NCBI RefSeq assembly: GCF_000153705.1
Contig: NZ_DS022272.1
Location: 2,217,957-2,281,956 of the forward strand
Direction of reading: 5' to 3'
DNA: 64,000 bases
Source of the DNA: Fulvimarina pelagi HTCC2506
GTDB lineage: Bacteria > Pseudomonadota > Alphaproteobacteria > Rhizobiales > Rhizobiaceae
Shown piece after piece: positions 43,856 through 53,720 of the stretch. Both the position numbers and the translations under genes were made by a program. Under the pieces are notes generated by a model, which was not told the origin of the DNA, did no database searches, and was given only the letters and a program-made list of their open reading frames with translations. The number at the start of each line of letters is the position of its first letter. The stretch's first letter is position 1.

Positions 43856-44695
43856 ATGGCGATGCTGTCGTTTGAACGTAAATACAGGGTCCGTGGCGGC
43901 ACGCTGGTCGGCGGCGATTTGTTCGACTTCTGGGTCGGCCCCTTCTATGTCGGCTTCTTCGGGGTCACGACGCTATTCTTCTCGCTGCTCGGGTCCCTCC
44001 TGATATTCTACGACATCAGCCAAGGGACCGAGACGAACATCTTCGCGATGTCGGTCAACCCTCCGTCGATAGAATATGGACTTGGTCTCGCTCCCCTGGA
44101 CGAGGGCGGAATTTGGCAGATCGTGACGATTTGTGCCGTAGGCGCATTCACGTCATGGGCACTTCGTGAAGTGGAAATCTGCCGCAAGCTCGGGATCGGC
44201 TGGCACGTCCCTATCGCTTTCGCCGTGGCGATCTTCGCTTATGTTTCGCTCGTCGTCATTCGTCCGCTCCTCCTTGGCGCATGGGGACACGGCTTTCCTT
44301 ACGGAATTATGAGCCATCTCGACTGGGTGTCGAACGTCGGCTACCAATTCCTGCACTTCCACTACAATCCGGCCCACATGCTTGCGGTGACGTTCTTCTT
44401 CACCACAACGATGTTCCTCGGCCTCCACGCCGGTGTCATCCTCGGTGCCGTCAACCCGCCCAAGGGCGAACCGGTGAAATACGGTGAGACGGAAAACGCC
44501 TACTTCCGTGATTTCATCGCTTATTCCGTCGGCCCTTACGGCATTCACCGACTGGGTCTCTTCTTCGCCCTCAACGCGGGGTTCTGGAGTGCGGTCTGTA
44601 TCATCATCTCAGGGCCCTTCTGGGACCGGGGCTGGCCGTATTTCTACGACTTCTTCCTCCAGACTCCTGCCGCTATCGGCAACATCTCCTACTGA
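43856..44695 (+). CDS. pufL: Photosynthetic reaction centre L subunit
   Basis: The protein is 279 residues from ATG 43856, with GGGAGG about 8 bases upstream. It has five membrane spans. Pigment and iron ligands are seen in [58 protein letters not shown] and [12 protein letters not shown]. It binds the special pair, accessory pigment and QA/QB environment together with PufM. A longer frame to 43772 is not supported. Confidence 0.97.
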   Translation: MAMLSFERKYRVRGGTLVGGDLFDFWVGPFYVGFFGVTTLFFSLLGSLLIFYDISQGTETNIFAMSVNPPSIEYGLGLAPLDEGGIWQIVTICAVGAFTSWALREVEICRKLGIGWHVPIAFAVAIFAYVSLVVIRPLLLGAWGHGFPYGIMSHLDWVSNVGYQFLHFHYNPAHMLAVTFFFTTTMFLGLHAGVILGAVNPPKGEPVKYGETENAYFRDFIAYSVGPYGIHRLGLFFALNAGFWSAVCIIISGPFWDRGWPYFYDFFLQTPAAIGNISY

Positions 44696-44705
44696 GGGGT
44701 GAAAC

Positions 44706-45692
44706 ATGGCCTACTATTCTTCGATATACTTTCGCTCCCAGGTCCGCGGACCTTTTGACCCGGGCGTTCCTCTTCCGAAGAGCAATCTTCCACGCTACCA
44801 GGGCGCCAAGGCATTCAGCTACTGGCTCGGCAAGATCGGCGACCCGCAACTTGGACCCATTTACCTTGGCTGGTCCGGCGCGCTTTCGCTCGCTTTCGGC
44901 ATAATCGCGATCGAGATCATCGGCCTCAACATGTGGGCTTCAGTTGACTGGGACCCTTATGCGTTTGTGCGCAACATAGCGTTTCTCTCCCTCGATCCGC
45001 CGCCGGCGAAATATGGACTGAACCCACTTGTTCCTCTTGGCGACGGCGGCTGGTGGATCCTTGCTGGTTTCTTCCTCACCATCTCCATTCTCTTGTGGTG
45101 GGTTCGAAGCTATACGCGAGCTCGAGCGCTTGGCCTTGGAACCCACACGTCTTGGGCCTTCGCCTCGGCAATCTTCCTTTACCTCTCCCTCGGCCTTTTC
45201 CGTCCGATCCTCATGGGCTCGTGGTCCGAAGCCGTACCGTTTGGAATTATAACCCATCTCAACTGGACCGCGTCAGTCTCGGTGCTTTACGGAAACTGGT
45301 ACTACAACCCATTCCACATGCTCTCGATCGTTTTCCTCTATGGTTCTACATTGCTGTTCGCCATGCATGGTGGAACGATCCTGGCAGTCGCCCGCTTCGG
45401 CGGCGAACGTGAGGCTGAGGAAATCGTCGATCGCGGTACGGCAGCGGAACGCGCGGGTCTCTTCTGGCGCTGGACGATGGGCTTCAACGCCTCTTACGAA
45501 TCAATTCACCGTTGGGCTTGGTGGTTCGCAGTCCTCACCACGTTCACCGGTGCGATCGGCGTCCTCCTGACCGGCACCGTTGTCGACAACTGGTATCTGT
45601 GGGGCGTTAAGCACGGCATCGCACCGAGCTATCCCTCGGTTTATCCCGATTTCCCGATACCTAGCGGCGCAACTCCGGGGGCAGGACAATGA
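44706..45692 (+). CDS. pufM: Photosynthetic reaction centre M subunit
   Basis: The protein is 328 residues, five spans. Ligands lie in [60 protein letters not shown] (iron His and the following Glu), and [18 protein letters not shown]. The end is extended like in PufC-type species. The stop overlaps pufC as ATGA. Confidence 0.97.
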   Translation: MAYYSSIYFRSQVRGPFDPGVPLPKSNLPRYQGAKAFSYWLGKIGDPQLGPIYLGWSGALSLAFGIIAIEIIGLNMWASVDWDPYAFVRNIAFLSLDPPPAKYGLNPLVPLGDGGWWILAGFFLTISILLWWVRSYTRARALGLGTHTSWAFASAIFLYLSLGLFRPILMGSWSEAVPFGIITHLNWTASVSVLYGNWYYNPFHMLSIVFLYGSTLLFAMHGGTILAVARFGGEREAEEIVDRGTAAERAGLFWRWTMGFNASYESIHRWAWWFAVLTTFTGAIGVLLTGTVVDNWYLWGVKHGIAPSYPSVYPDFPIPSGATPGAGQ

Positions 45693-47452
45693 ACAACGAA
45701 CGCAAGAAACGGATCGCGCCGAGATACCGTGTCGCTCCCATCATCACGGGCGTGTTCGCTCTGGCCCTTGGTCTCATAATTCTGACTGTTCCACCGTGGG
45801 TCATCCCGCCGATCGAGGCGATCGAAACAGGGCCTGCCGCTATCGAAATGGTTCAGTTCAAAGATGGCAATCGCCAGCCCGACTATCTCCTTCCGGAAGC
45901 CCCGCCACCCGCGGAGCCGTACGAAGGCGAGTTGAAGGCCAGTGAAGCCTACGAGAACGTCGAAGTGCTTGGCGATCTTACCGAGGGCGAGTTCACCCGC
46001 TTGATGCTGGCCATCACCGAATGGGTCTCGCCAGAACAGGGTTGCGAATATTGCCACAACGTCGAGGAGGGTTTTGCCTCCGACAGCGTCTACACCAAGA
46101 TCGTCGCTCGAAACATGCTGCAGATGACCCGGAACATCAACACGAACTGGCCCGAGCACGTCGCTCCTGCTGGCGTCACCTGCTACACCTGCCACCGTGG
46201 TCAGAACGTCCCTGCGCAGAGCTGGTACGATCAGGAGGAGCCGGACGGAAGTCAGTTTCTTGGGAAACCGCGGCCATGGTATCTTGAGGCGAAGACGATC
46301 CGCCAGTTCTTCCCGTCCGTTCCCTATGCGGCCTACCTGCAAGAAGATCCGGCGCCAGGAAACATCCAATCGCAGGATCCGCTCGTGAGCGACACCGGAG
46401 AGGCCGAGGTCGCACTCGAGCAGACAGCGGAGAACCTTTACCTCTTCATGATGCAGCAATCGAACGCACTCGGCGTGAACTGCACCTACTGCCACAATTC
46501 CCGCGCCTTCTATGACTGGTCCCAATCGACCCCGTTCCGCTGGATCGGTTACTGGGGCATTCGCATGGCGCGCGAAATCAACGTGAATTACATCCAACCG
46601 TTGACCGACGTGTTTCCCCCCGAGCGGCTCGGTCCGCTTGGCGATCCGGCCAAAGTTCATTGTGGCACGTGCCACCGCGGCGAAACGAAACCGCTCCAAG
46701 GCTACGAACTGATGCACTCCTTCACAGCTGGCCTCAGCGAGAATGGCGAGGTTCCGGATCCCGGTCCAAAGGAAGCCATTCTCCTTGGCGAGGCGGTCCC
46801 CGTGGCTCAGACCGGCCCGGAAACCGATGCTCAGCCTGAGCCAGAACCTGCTCCGGTCAGCGAGTCAGCGATCGAGCGGTCGGTCGCTCCCGAAGATGAT
46901 GGCGAAGCTGCCGAAGACCAGTCTGGGGACGGAGTGCAATACGAGTCGCAGGAGGAACCTGGCCAGGAGGTCGACGCTCCGGCAATCGAAGAAGCGACCG
47001 AACCATTGCCAGAGGAGTCGTCTAGCGAGTCCGCACCGCCGGTCGACGTTCCGACCGGAGCGGACGCACCGTCGGGCGCGGATCCCCAGCAATTGAACCC
47101 CGGTACGTCTATGCAGGAGGGCACCTCGACGAACGATGCCCCTTCCGCCGGCGATCCTGGGACCGGGGCCCCGAGCGAAGGCGACGGTGATGCGACACCT
47201 GGGGTGTCTGGATCGGATGCAGGCTCCGCGACGCCGCCCGAGAATGAAGGTAGCACGGCGGTCGAAGCCGGCGCTGCGGCAGGCGCCTCGACGGACGGCT
47301 CGCAAGAAGCCAGCGGCGGTGAGCAGGCTGGTGCATCATCTTCAGGGCAGGCTTCGTCCGACAACGAAGGTGAAACCGAGTCAGACAGACAGTCGGAGGG
47401 CAGCAACAGTTCGCGTCCGTCGATTGTCATCGTCCCAAGGTCGCCCAACTGA
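45689..47452 (+). CDS. pufC: Reaction-centre tetraheme cytochrome with long acidic C-terminal tail
   Basis: The protein is 587 residues, against about 330-370 usual. It has one N-terminal span (about residues 17-38) with no lipobox cysteine after it, so it is probably membrane-anchored. Four heme motifs follow: CEYCH 119-123, CYTCH 165-169, CTYCH 265-269, CGTCH 325-329. It gives electrons to the photo-oxidised special pair. From about residue 350 to the end there is a roughly 235-residue tail rich in Glu, Asp, Ser, Pro, Gly and Ala, with no domain I recognise and low-complexity appearance. The puf operon ends at a terminator after it. Confidence 0.95.
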   Translation: MNNERKKRIAPRYRVAPIITGVFALALGLIILTVPPWVIPPIEAIETGPAAIEMVQFKDGNRQPDYLLPEAPPPAEPYEGELKASEAYENVEVLGDLTEGEFTRLMLAITEWVSPEQGCEYCHNVEEGFASDSVYTKIVARNMLQMTRNINTNWPEHVAPAGVTCYTCHRGQNVPAQSWYDQEEPDGSQFLGKPRPWYLEAKTIRQFFPSVPYAAYLQEDPAPGNIQSQDPLVSDTGEAEVALEQTAENLYLFMMQQSNALGVNCTYCHNSRAFYDWSQSTPFRWIGYWGIRMAREINVNYIQPLTDVFPPERLGPLGDPAKVHCGTCHRGETKPLQGYELMHSFTAGLSENGEVPDPGPKEAILLGEAVPVAQTGPETDAQPEPEPAPVSESAIERSVAPEDDGEAAEDQSGDGVQYESQEEPGQEVDAPAIEEATEPLPEESSSESAPPVDVPTGADAPSGADPQQLNPGTSMQEGTSTNDAPSAGDPGTGAPSEGDGDATPGVSGSDAGSATPPENEGSTAVEAGAAAGASTDGSQEASGGEQAGASSSGQASSDNEGETESDRQSEGSNSSRPSIVIVPRSPN

Positions 47453-47489
47453 ACGGAAGCAGACCAGCGATCTCGCTAGCGCACATCAA

Positions 47490-47517
47490 CCCCCGAGCCA
47501 AACGCTCGGGGGTTTTT
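47490..47517 (+). terminator. Rho-independent terminator of the puf operon
   Basis: CCCCCGAGC, a five-base loop and GCTCGGGGG form a perfect 9-bp stem followed by five T. It begins 37 bp after the pufC stop. It should end the bchCXYZ-puf transcript. Confidence 0.9.
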
Positions 47518-47663
47518 CAACGCCCGCTATTAATTCTTGCCGTTCTGTGACGCATTCCCCGCGCTCCTAACTCCAAACCGCGTCAAGTTGATCCGGCAGC
47601 TCACTTTTCAGAAAGCCGGCTCCATTTAGCTCCGTGAATTACCGGGATGGGACCAAAAGTGTT

Positions 47664-49052
47664 ATGCGTGTTCCTCTGAATGTCGAGCAGGCGATCGAGT
47701 CGCTTCGTCAGATCAAGGAAGGCCGGGAGTCGACAGCAGAGATCTCGCGCAAGCGTGCTGGCCCAGCCAAACTTCTGATGCTCGGCTACCTCTCTTACAT
47801 TGTGGTCGGCTGGATCCTGCTTTGCCTGCCCTGGGCTCAGGAGGGCGAACCGATCGCGGTGCTCGACAATCTCTTCATTGCCGTCTCGGCCGTTTCAACG
47901 ACCGGGCTGATCACCGTCGACCCTGGCACGAGCTACACCTTTCTGGGCGAACTCGTCATCCTGCTTCTCATCCAGTTCGGCGGCCTTGGCTACATGACGA
48001 TGAGTTCATTCGCGTTCCTCGCGATACAAGCACGCCTAAGCAACACCCAGGAAGAGACCGCGCGAACCGCGTTTGCCCTGCCCGCCAACATGACGCCGGC
48101 TTTCTTCATCCGCTCCGTCGTTTATTTCACCTTCGCAACCGAGTTTGTCGGCGCCGTCTGCCTCTATCCCATCTTCCTCGCCGAAGACGTCGCCCAACCG
48201 CTCTGGAGCGCCGTCTTCCACTCGATTTCGGCATTCTGCACGGCCGGCTTTTCTCTCAACGTCAACAGTTTCGAGGCTTTCTCTGACCACGTCGGGATCA
48301 ACGTCGTCATCTCTGCCTTAAGCATCTTAGGGGCGATGGGCTTCATCATCGTCGCCGACGCGGCGCGGCGAGTTATCGGTCGAGCCAGCCATTTCGGCTT
48401 CACGAGTAAAGTCATCTTTCGCATGACGGGGATCCTGATCGGGTTCGGCACCTTGCTGATCTTCTTGGCCGAACCGACCGTCCGCGCCTTACCGCCGGCC
48501 GATCGCTTGCTGGCGGCCTTTTTCCAGGCGATGAGTGCATCGACAACGGTGGGTTTCAATACCCTGCCGATCGGTAGCTTGTCGAACGCCGTCATAATGG
48601 TTCTGCTTGTCCTCATGGTCATTGGCGCCTCGCCCTCGGGCACGGGCGGGGGCATGAAGACGACGTCCTTTGCCGCTCTCGTCGCTCTCGTTCGCTCAAC
48701 CCTCAAGGGCCGCGACAGCGTCCGTTTCTTCAAGCGCCGCGTGCCGGAGACGCAACTCAACCTCGCTGCCACGACCCTCTTCTGCTATCTCGCCTGCCTG
48801 TCGATCGCCCTCTTCGTCCTGTTCCTCACAGAAACCGGTGTCGCCTTCAACGTCATGGCCTTCGAGGCAATTTCGGCGCTCGGCACGGTCGGCCTTTCGA
48901 TGGGCGCGACCGGCGATCTCAGCGAAATCGGAAAACTGACGATCATCGCGCTCATGATCATAGGCCGCCTCGGCGTCCTCACGTTCGGCCTTGCTCTCGC
49001 CGTACCGGATGAGACGCTGGAAGAGGAAAGGGACAATGAACTCGTGATGTAG
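47664..49052 (+). CDS. TrkH/KtrB-type potassium transporter
   Basis: The protein is 462 residues from ATG 47664 (a GTG at 47634 would add ten). It is a multi-span K+ transporter with repeated P-loop filter segments, such as AVSAVSTTGLITVDPG near residue 70 and SASTTVGFNTLPIGSL near residue 300, also AISALGTVGLSMGATG. A partner RCK protein (TrkA/KtrA) is not seen near. It lies between the puf terminator and the puh-side operon; a link with photosynthesis is not shown. Confidence 0.9.
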   Translation: MRVPLNVEQAIESLRQIKEGRESTAEISRKRAGPAKLLMLGYLSYIVVGWILLCLPWAQEGEPIAVLDNLFIAVSAVSTTGLITVDPGTSYTFLGELVILLLIQFGGLGYMTMSSFAFLAIQARLSNTQEETARTAFALPANMTPAFFIRSVVYFTFATEFVGAVCLYPIFLAEDVAQPLWSAVFHSISAFCTAGFSLNVNSFEAFSDHVGINVVISALSILGAMGFIIVADAARRVIGRASHFGFTSKVIFRMTGILIGFGTLLIFLAEPTVRALPPADRLLAAFFQAMSASTTVGFNTLPIGSLSNAVIMVLLVLMVIGASPSGTGGGMKTTSFAALVALVRSTLKGRDSVRFFKRRVPETQLNLAATTLFCYLACLSIALFVLFLTETGVAFNVMAFEAISALGTVGLSMGATGDLSEIGKLTIIALMIIGRLGVLTFGLALAVPDETLEEERDNELVM

Positions 49053-49168
49053 GCGCAGCTCGATGGTGAAGAGAGGACCGGCACCTCCGGCTGGTCGCAA
49101 GCTCCAACGCATACGCTTGGCCCATTAAAGGGGCTTGCTTAAAGTTTTTGCTGACAGCTCACGAAGCT

Positions 49169-49197
49169 AGAGCGGCGCGAGGTGGACCGCTCTTTAT
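49169..49197 (+). terminator. Candidate terminator after the potassium transporter gene
   Basis: AGAGCGG, an 11-base loop and CCGCTCT are followed by TTAT. It lies 117 bp after the transporter stop and before the convergent puhE gene's end. The T-run is short, so confidence is moderate. Confidence 0.5.
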
Positions 49198-49253
49198 GCT
49201 CCTATGGAAACTATAGCGGATAGGTCGGCACCCGTTTCCGTCGTAGGCGAAGC

Positions 49254-51122
49254 CTAAACGGCAAGAGCCGCCTCCGCGTCGAAGCTGCCCTTCGGCTTCG
49301 TATGGGTCTCGTCTCTCACCGCTGCGGAGCTGACATCGAACAGACGGTCGAGCGTTGAAGCGTCGAGATTTCTACCGATCGCCAGCGCCCGCGCTGCCTC
49401 ATTCTTCTGCGGGATATGAACCGACATTGATACGCGGCCACCTGCGATATCGAACCTGATCCATCCATCGCCTGTTTTTGCGATGCCCTTCATGCGTTCG
49501 ACCCGTCCAGCATCGCCCCGCGCCACTGCGTGAAGCCGCGTCGAAAGCTCATCTGCCCCCATACGACCTGATAGCAAGCGGCTCCAGGACGCGAGACCGA
49601 GCCCGGGCTCCGGATGATGGTGCCCGTGCTCGTGATGATGCGCATGGCTATGGCCATGGCTATGCTCGTGCCCGTGTTCACGATGCACGTTTTCGCGGTG
49701 TGAGTGGTCATCAGCCTCATGATCGCGTCCAGCGTCTATCGCTTCGGTCGCGTTCGAATGAACATAGATCGCCTGGCTCGGGATCAGTTCCTCCTCCACC
49801 GCGCCATATCGCGCCGGCAAAACCCTTGCCTTCGGATTGAGCGCGATCAAGGTTTCTCGCACGGTGGAGAGCTCGCTTTCCGAGACGAGATCGATCTTGT
49901 TCAGTATGAATACGGGCGCAATTCGGGCCTGAACATCGAAATAGTCCGGCATACGAGCATAATCGGCGAGGAATGCGCCAGCGTCGATCACCGTGAACAG
50001 CTTGGTCGCTTTCACATTTGTCGCGATCTCTGGGGCGGCCAGCACCTGCAGGAGCGAAGCAACGTCGGCGACGCCGGATGGCTCAATCAGCACACGGTCC
50101 GGTGCCATGGTGGCGACAACTTCCCGCAACTGGGCCGAGAGATCCTTGCGAAGCGAGCAGCAGATGCATCCGTTCGGCAATTCGACGACATCCGCTCCCT
50201 GTCCCGAAAGAAGAGAACCGTCGATCCCGAGTTCACCGAAATCATTGACGAGTACCACCGTCTTCTCCGCCGGATTTGCCTCGGCGAGCATTCTTCTCAG
50301 CGTCGTCGTTTTGCCGGCCCCGAGGAAGCCGACCACGATGTCGACCACGAATGGCTTGCGCTCACCGCGCGACTTTAGGCCCATATCCCAAAGGACAGTC
50401 CAATTGATCGGTAGCACCAGCATCCAATGCTCTAGGATTGCGAGTGCCATAAGCACGCCGAGGAACGTATAACCCGCCATCTCGAACTGGCTCGCGCTGT
50501 CCGAGAAGGCCCAGGCGAAGAGTAGCACGGTGATGACGGTCGAGATCGTCACCGAGAACGGGAAGAGGAGATTCATCGAGCGCTTGTTGAGGAAGCCCTT
50601 CAAGAACTCCAGATGCTCCGGCAAGAACTCTTCATTCAAGTTCCGCACGCCGAAGAACACGTTCAGCTTCGCGCTCTGGTGCATCCACCAAAGCACCATG
50701 AAGGTCCACATGCCGATTTGGTTCGGCGCACCCCGGGTCAATGAAACGACAGCGACCGCTGCGACGATGATTGCGAGTTCATGCCATAGGCTTGTCTGCA
50801 CGGCATGGACGAAATGCGGCCAACCACGGCAGCTCTCCGGACACGGCTGCTTCCGCGGGCCTGTCACATAGCCCATATAGAAGCTCATCTCCTGCCAGCC
50901 CCAGGCGAGAAGACCGAACGTGAAGGCAAAGTAGGCGCCGGATACACTCGTATCATCTGCTGACCAACTGAGCCCCCACAGCGACAGCGCAAAGACCGCG
51001 GTCGCTGCAATCATCGAATACTTAAACGTCTTCTGCGGCAGACCGTCGAGATAGATGATCGCGACCGTCGAGGCCCACCATACGACAAGCGCAAACAGCG
51101 CCGGTAAGACATACTCGATCAT
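49254..51122 (-). CDS. puhE: PuhE fused to a CobW/COG0523 metallochaperone GTPase
   Basis: One 622-residue frame joins two proteins. Residues 1-256 are PuhE (DUF3623, photosynthetic complex assembly protein 2), with about seven membrane spans, starting MIEYVLPALFALVVWWASTV. Residues 257-622 are a CobW-type GTPase: Walker A GFLGAGKT 265-272, the metal-binding GCICCS 318-323, IEPSGVAD 346-353, NKID 408-411, then a loop with about 14 histidines (473-503), then the CobW C-terminal domain. COG0523 proteins load Zn, Co or other metals. The gene lies 54 bp downstream of acsF, the usual puhE place. No stop or start codon separates the halves. Confidence 0.93.
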   Translation of the reverse strand: MIEYVLPALFALVVWWASTVAIIYLDGLPQKTFKYSMIAATAVFALSLWGLSWSADDTSVSGAYFAFTFGLLAWGWQEMSFYMGYVTGPRKQPCPESCRGWPHFVHAVQTSLWHELAIIVAAVAVVSLTRGAPNQIGMWTFMVLWWMHQSAKLNVFFGVRNLNEEFLPEHLEFLKGFLNKRSMNLLFPFSVTISTVITVLLFAWAFSDSASQFEMAGYTFLGVLMALAILEHWMLVLPINWTVLWDMGLKSRGERKPFVVDIVVGFLGAGKTTTLRRMLAEANPAEKTVVLVNDFGELGIDGSLLSGQGADVVELPNGCICCSLRKDLSAQLREVVATMAPDRVLIEPSGVADVASLLQVLAAPEIATNVKATKLFTVIDAGAFLADYARMPDYFDVQARIAPVFILNKIDLVSESELSTVRETLIALNPKARVLPARYGAVEEELIPSQAIYVHSNATEAIDAGRDHEADDHSHRENVHREHGHEHSHGHSHAHHHEHGHHHPEPGLGLASWSRLLSGRMGADELSTRLHAVARGDAGRVERMKGIAKTGDGWIRFDIAGGRVSMSVHIPQKNEAARALAIGRNLDASTLDRLFDVSSAAVRDETHTKPKGSFDAEAALAV

Positions 51123-51176
51123 GAATTGGTCTTTCGCTCGATATGCAAGACTCGTCCGAGCTCCTTGGGAGGCACG

Positions 51177-52265
51177 TCAGTAGGCCGGAACCAGCGTCCC
51201 GTCTTCGGGAATGGCATTTGGGACCGATCGCATCGCGTAAAGGCCGACAAACGTGGAGGCGGCAATCGCTCGGCCACGCAGCATCTTCATCTTACCGGCA
51301 ACTCCGCCAGCCCTGCGGCCATCGTCGATGATGCGGCTCGCGACGAGCAGGCGGTCGAGCTTCGCCCTGAACTTCGGATTCTCGATGTCGAGGGAAAGTG
51401 GGAAGACCTGCTTCGAGATCTCGCTCGTAATGCGAAACACCGTCATCCCGTATTCAGAAGGGTCGATATCGAACGCCTTATGGAATTCGGGTCTTGCGTG
51501 GTCGCGGACATACATCGTCGCGAAAACTGCGAGCAGGAAGAACTTGATCCAGAGCTTGTTGTGGCCCTTCAACACGCGGTCGTCGGCCCGCATCAGCAGC
51601 GCGAAGGCCTCGCCGTGGCGGAACTCGTCATTGCACCACTTCTCGAACCATTTGAAGATCGGGTGGAAGCGCTTGTCCGGATTGCGTTCCAGATGCCGAT
51701 AAATGGTGATGTAGCGGGCGTAGCCGATCTTCTCGGAAAGATAGGTCGCATAAAAGATGAACTTCGGCTGGAAGAAGGTGTACTTCTTTTCCTTGGTCAG
51801 AAAGCCGAGATTGACGCCGATCCCGAATTCCTTGAGCGCGTCGTTGATGAAACCAGCGTGGCGAGCCTCATCGCGACTCATATAGGAGAAGAGTTCGCAG
51901 ATATCTGGGTTCGTCCCGCGCCGCTTCATCTCTTTGTAAAGAACGCATCCGGAAAATTCCGCGGTCAGCGAAGAGACGAGAAAATCGACGAACTCCTTGC
52001 GCAGGCCCTCGGGCAGATCGTTGAGATCGATCTTGTCCCAGTTCTCGTCTCTCTTGAAGTGCCCCCTGTTGGGGTCGGACTTCATCTCGGCGATCAGCTT
52101 ATCCCACTGCGGCCTCACGCTGGAGACGTCGACCTTATCCAGCTTGTCAAAATCCGTCGTGTAGAAACGCGGGCTAAGGAGGGTGTCTTCCTGAGCCGTT
52201 CTCGTGGTTTCGTTGACGTCGCCTCTGATGGGTCGGGCACCGTCGATCTTCGCCGGAGCGTTCAT
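51177..52265 (-). CDS. acsF: Aerobic Mg-protoporphyrin IX monomethyl ester cyclase AcsF
   Basis: The protein is 362 residues from ATG 52265. A di-iron enzyme forms the isocyclic ring using oxygen. Iron ligands are in SSLTAEFSGCVLYKE, RDEARHAGF and WCNDEFRHGEAFALL. It overlaps the small gene upstream as ATGA. Its presence, with no bchE in the window, suggests oxic or micro-oxic pigment synthesis; bchE could be elsewhere. Confidence 0.97.
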   Translation of the reverse strand: MNAPAKIDGARPIRGDVNETTRTAQEDTLLSPRFYTTDFDKLDKVDVSSVRPQWDKLIAEMKSDPNRGHFKRDENWDKIDLNDLPEGLRKEFVDFLVSSLTAEFSGCVLYKEMKRRGTNPDICELFSYMSRDEARHAGFINDALKEFGIGVNLGFLTKEKKYTFFQPKFIFYATYLSEKIGYARYITIYRHLERNPDKRFHPIFKWFEKWCNDEFRHGEAFALLMRADDRVLKGHNKLWIKFFLLAVFATMYVRDHARPEFHKAFDIDPSEYGMTVFRITSEISKQVFPLSLDIENPKFRAKLDRLLVASRIIDDGRRAGGVAGKMKMLRGRAIAASTFVGLYAMRSVPNAIPEDGTLVPAY

Positions 52266-52564
52266 AGCGTTGCCTTTTCGGAAAATGAGAATTCGCAAAG
52301 TTCCATGAATTCAAAGTCGCCGGTCGCCCTGGTCCACTGGCGTTCGAGCCAGCCGGCCCGGCGGATTGTAGCCGTGCGCCTGAATTCAGCTTCGTCGCCG
52401 TAGGGAACTGCGATCGGTTTTCCGTGAACGATGACCTCGTCGCCTGGCTCGACCGTCACGCCACCGTCAAACCGCACATGCGCGTGTAGGCTGTCGAACG
52501 TGTTCGAAATCTCGACTGTGCAGTCCACAGTCTCTTCGGCTCCACCAAGCAGGGAACGCAGCAT
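52262..52564 (-). CDS. Small conserved protein between puhC and acsF
   Basis: From ATG 52564, in TGATG overlap with puhC, the protein is 100 residues. It has a beta-rich middle (HVRFDGGVTVEPGDEVIVHG) and an RAGWLERQWTRATGDFEFME end. Similar small proteins occupy this place in other photosynthesis clusters, function unknown. A role in AcsF or reaction-centre assembly is inferred from position. Confidence 0.72.
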   Translation of the reverse strand: MLRSLLGGAEETVDCTVEISNTFDSLHAHVRFDGGVTVEPGDEVIVHGKPIAVPYGDEAEFRRTATIRRAGWLERQWTRATGDFEFMELCEFSFSEKATL

Positions 52565-53061
52565 CAGTTGATCACTTCCTCCCAATCGAGCAGTCCGGCA
52601 AAGACCTCCGTGTTCACCTTGCCGAACGCCCTCAATTCCACCTGCCGGTTCGTTTCCGGATCCTCAACCACAAGACGTCCGTCGGCCTTCAGCGCGAGCA
52701 GAAACGCACCTTCCTCCGGCACGCCTCGGATTGTGCGGTAACGCTGCAGATTGCGCAAGGACTCAAGAGCAAACCCGCCGCTTTCGGTGGGCAGGCTGAG
52801 CAAGGTCTCCCCCGTTTTCGCATCGGAGATCACCGCTGTCTCGGCCCGCGTATCGTCGAGCGCCAGTGGGCGCGACGCCACCGTCTGGACGTCCGGCGTT
52901 CCGAAGGCACCGACGCCGGTTCGGTTGCTTGCGAGCCCTAAGCCGATTGCCGTCACAGCCAGAATCCCTGCAGCGAGAAGGATCGCGAGCGGAATTGGCC
53001 GTTCCGGTGTCGGATAGAGCTTTAACGGCTTGCCGTCGGCACTTTGAAACGACTTTGTCAT
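52564..53061 (-). CDS. puhC: Photosynthetic complex assembly protein PuhC
   Basis: The protein is 165 residues with one N-terminal span (about residues 24-44) and a periplasmic domain with RYRTIRGVPEEGAFLLALKA and ETNRQVELRAFGKVNTEVFA. It fits PuhC, which helps assemble the reaction centre-LH1 complex. It overlaps puhB as ATGA. Confidence 0.9.
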   Translation of the reverse strand: MTKSFQSADGKPLKLYPTPERPIPLAILLAAGILAVTAIGLGLASNRTGVGAFGTPDVQTVASRPLALDDTRAETAVISDAKTGETLLSLPTESGGFALESLRNLQRYRTIRGVPEEGAFLLALKADGRLVVEDPETNRQVELRAFGKVNTEVFAGLLDWEEVIN

Positions 53062-53720
53062 GCCAGTGCAGCTCCCTGACCTATCTCGTCGGCTTGGCGG
53101 TCACGAACCGTCTCTTGCAATGCGGTACCGCCGGTTGCTGCCAAAGCTCGGGAAAGGGTCTGCGCGACGCGTTCGGCATCGGGAATCGCCCGCAGCATGG
53201 GCTCGGCCGCCCGATATTTGAAGGGACGAGCAAACGGCCAGATCTGGAAGTAGAAAGGCCTGCCCTTCTTCGGCAGCACGAGCGGAATGTCGCCGGTACC
53301 GTCTTTGTAGACGCGCAGGCCAGCTGCATCGATTTCCTTCAACGGAATATTTAGCTGCGAAGGCAGCGCCACTCCGTACCGCATGACGACACGGCGGTCG
53401 GTGACGAGAAAGCCGGTGCTTCGCGAATAGAGAAGGGAAAGAAGCATCAGGATCGCGCCGACGACAAGGAACGACCCTAGAAGGGGCATCGTCTTGGCAA
53501 ATGCCATTGCCCATGAAGCGGTATCGTTGTGAACCGAGCCCAGGCGCCAAGCGATCAGCACGAGAAAGTAGGCCGCGACCCATTTCACGCGAAAGGCTTT
53601 GACGGCAAGGCGCCACCAGTCGGGCCGTCCCTGCCAAAGAATGCGCTCCCCGGCAGGCAGTTCGTTTTGCGCAACTCGCGTCTTAAGGTCGTCGGTTTCG
53701 TCTAGCTCGACATGTCTCAT
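53058..53720 (-). CDS. puhB: Photosynthetic complex assembly protein PuhB (PH domain)
   Basis: The protein is 220 residues. A cytoplasmic part with ELPAGERILWQGRPDWWRLA is followed by two or three membrane spans and a bacterial PH-like domain with TDRRVVMRYGVALPSQLNIP near residue 130. PuhB is an assembly factor for the reaction centre. It is coupled with puhA and puhC by ATGA overlaps. Confidence 0.92.
   Translation of the reverse strand: MRHVELDETDDLKTRVAQNELPAGERILWQGRPDWWRLAVKAFRVKWVAAYFLVLIAWRLGSVHNDTASWAMAFAKTMPLLGSFLVVGAILMLLSLLYSRSTGFLVTDRRVVMRYGVALPSQLNIPLKEIDAAGLRVYKDGTGDIPLVLPKKGRPFYFQIWPFARPFKYRAAEPMLRAIPDAERVAQTLSRALAATGGTALQETVRDRQADEIGQGAALA

Noticed and set aside
49490-49840. 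CAT/CAC-rich sequence in the puhE-CobW gene as a DNA repeat or CRISPR-like array
   Set aside because: It is the coding sequence of the histidine-rich loop; there are no regular spacers or conserved repeats.
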